From JBMNTP01 sp050945795 (GTDB lineage Bacteria > Bacillota > Clostridia > Christensenellales > MGBC116941), in contig JBMNTP010000046.1 of NCBI GenBank assembly GCA_050945795.1, positions 1 to 5,797 of the forward strand: a stretch of 5,797 bases of DNA, given 5' to 3'. A model generated the notes under the pieces. The model was not told where the DNA came from. It did no database searches and saw only the letters and a program-made list of their open reading frames with translations. This document shows positions 4,677 through 5,797 of the stretch, one piece after another (the stretch's first letter is position 1; every line of letters begins with the position of its first letter). The translations under genes were made by a program, and so were the position numbers.

Positions 4677-5797
4677 GTGATTGATGTTTTGACGCCGCCG
4701 CTAAATCCGAAAGACATAATAGGGAATAAGCGCGCAATTCGCCGGCAACTTATCTCTCAGAACGGACTGTTAGAAAAGCGGGTTGCTTTGCTCGGCGGTT
4801 CTACAATCGGCGAAATCAAAAACATACTGGAATTGTTTCTTTTGGGGCAGGGCATTCGCCCTGTCTTTTATGAAGGAACATACGGCTCATATTTTGAAGA
4901 GCTGGCTTTTGAAAACGCGGCTTTATCGGCGTTTAAGCCGGATATTATATATATTCATACAACAAACAAAAACATCGCCGAATACCCTGCGCCGGGCATG
5001 AGTCATGATAAAAGGGAGCAACTGCTCGAATCTACTATGGAGCGGTGGCGGCAGATGTGGCGCGCCGCCGGCGAGCGCTATCAGTGCGCCATTATACAGA
5101 ATAATTTTGAAATGCTGCCATATCGTGTTATGGGCAACATGGACGCGGTGCATTTAAACGGCAGACTTAGATTTATAAGCGATATAAACACGGCTATGTA
5201 TGAATATCAAAGTCAAACTCCGCGGTTTTTTATAAACGATATAAATTACATTAGCGCTTCTTTCGGCCTTGATAATTGGCACGACATGAAAAACTGGTAT
5301 CTCTATAAATACGCTTTGGCGCTCGACGCCATACCGCTGCTTTGTCACAACGTTGCTTCGGTTATAAAAGCTATATACGGCAAGAACAAAAAGGCGCTGG
5401 TACTAGATATGGATAATACGCTGTGGGGCGGCGTTATAGGTGACGACGGGGCGCAAAATATAAGCCTTGGCGCCGAAACGCCGGAGGGCATGGCGTATGC
5501 TGATTTTCAAAAGTATGTAAAGGCTGTATCTAAGACCGGCGTTTTGCTTGGCATATGCTCTAAGAACGAGGAGCACAACGCGCTTGACGGTCTTAACCAT
5601 ACATCGTCTGTGTTAAAGCGGGAGGACTTTGTTAGCTTTAAAGCCAACTGGGAGCCTAAGCATATAAATATTGAGCAGGCGGCGCAAGAACTCAATATAG
5701 GAGTTGATAGCATGGTGTTCGCAGACGACAATCCGGCTGAGCGCCAGATAGTACGGGGCTTTCTTCCTCAGGTTGAGACGGTTCCGCTAGTAACTCC
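4677..5797 (+). CDS. FkbH-like HAD-IIIC protein, 3' end cut
   Basis: Cut by the right edge after 373 codons; the frame is open throughout. FkbH proteins transfer a glyceryl unit from 1,3-bisphosphoglycerate to an acyl carrier protein with loss of phosphate, the first step to methoxymalonyl-ACP and other C3 units. Residues about 35-200 form the N-terminal SGNH-like region (Gly-Gly-Ser at 40-42), and the HAD-IIIC domain begins near 240. All HAD motifs are present: nucleophile Asp244 and Asp246 in DMDNTLWGG, Ser295 in CSKN, Lys328 in NWEPK, and Asp350-Asp351 in FADDNP. The usual C-terminal acetyltransferase-like domain would lie beyond the window. The start is taken as GTG 4677 on ribosome-site spacing; ATG 4671 is the alternative. 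It follows the lipoprotein gene by 13 nt, so is probably co-transcribed with it. Its cytoplasmic role contrasts with the three exported products upstream. The family is clear, the acceptor is not. Confidence 0.93.
   Translation, partial: MIDVLTPPLNPKDIIGNKRAIRRQLISQNGLLEKRVALLGGSTIGEIKNILELFLLGQGIRPVFYEGTYGSYFEELAFENAALSAFKPDIIYIHTTNKNIAEYPAPGMSHDKREQLLESTMERWRQMWRAAGERYQCAIIQNNFEMLPYRVMGNMDAVHLNGRLRFISDINTAMYEYQSQTPRFFINDINYISASFGLDNWHDMKNWYLYKYALALDAIPLLCHNVASVIKAIYGKNKKALVLDMDNTLWGGVIGDDGAQNISLGAETPEGMAYADFQKYVKAVSKTGVLLGICSKNEEHNALDGLNHTSSVLKREDFVSFKANWEPKHINIEQAAQELNIGVDSMVFADDNPAERQIVRGFLPQVETVPLVT

Overview
The window looks like a chromosomal piece of a Gram-positive, probably clostridial (Bacillota) bacterium. 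The reasons are a secreted L,D-transpeptidase with a Pro-Thr-rich tail, a secreted VanX-type lipoprotein with an SH3 domain, a small lipoprotein of a type I associate with clostridia, strong AGGAG-type ribosome binding sites, and frequent GTG starts. No phage, transposase, CRISPR, rRNA or tRNA signature is visible. The species cannot be named from the sequence.

Layout. Bases 1-510 hold no convincing plus-strand gene but much secondary structure: a perfect 14-bp palindrome (121-152), a second long hairpin (164-200), a good intrinsic terminator facing the minus strand (301-329), and upstream of that terminator a possible 18-codon minus-strand gene (401-345) inside a 9-bp inverted repeat. Bases 511-1245 encode an AT-rich, stand-alone protein of an uncharacterised family. 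Bases 1246-1524 are a regulatory spacer ending in a strong sigma-A-type promoter (TTGCCA, 16 nt, extended TATAAT) and a small palindrome just after the likely transcription start.

From 1525 to the right edge runs an apparent four-gene operon on the plus strand, with gaps of 29, 38 and 13 nt and no terminator between genes. In order: (1) a membrane-tethered L,D-transpeptidase with a bacterial Ig-like domain and a long Pro-Thr tail; (2) a lipoprotein with an SH3 domain and a VanX-type (M15D) D,D-dipeptidase domain; (3) a small lipoprotein of unknown function; (4) an FkbH-like HAD-IIIC protein, cut by the window edge. Its relatives load a glyceryl unit from 1,3-bisphosphoglycerate onto an acyl carrier protein. 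This last gene runs in one open frame from 4671 to the end.

The first three products should act outside the membrane, the first two on peptidoglycan: cross-linking it through L,D bonds and cutting D-Ala-containing peptides. The fourth is cytoplasmic and would make an ACP-bound C3 unit. The most interesting idea here is that the operon couples peptidoglycan remodelling to acylation of a wall polymer with a glyceryl-derived group. This is inference. It predicts an acyl carrier protein and a membrane acyltransferase just beyond the right edge.
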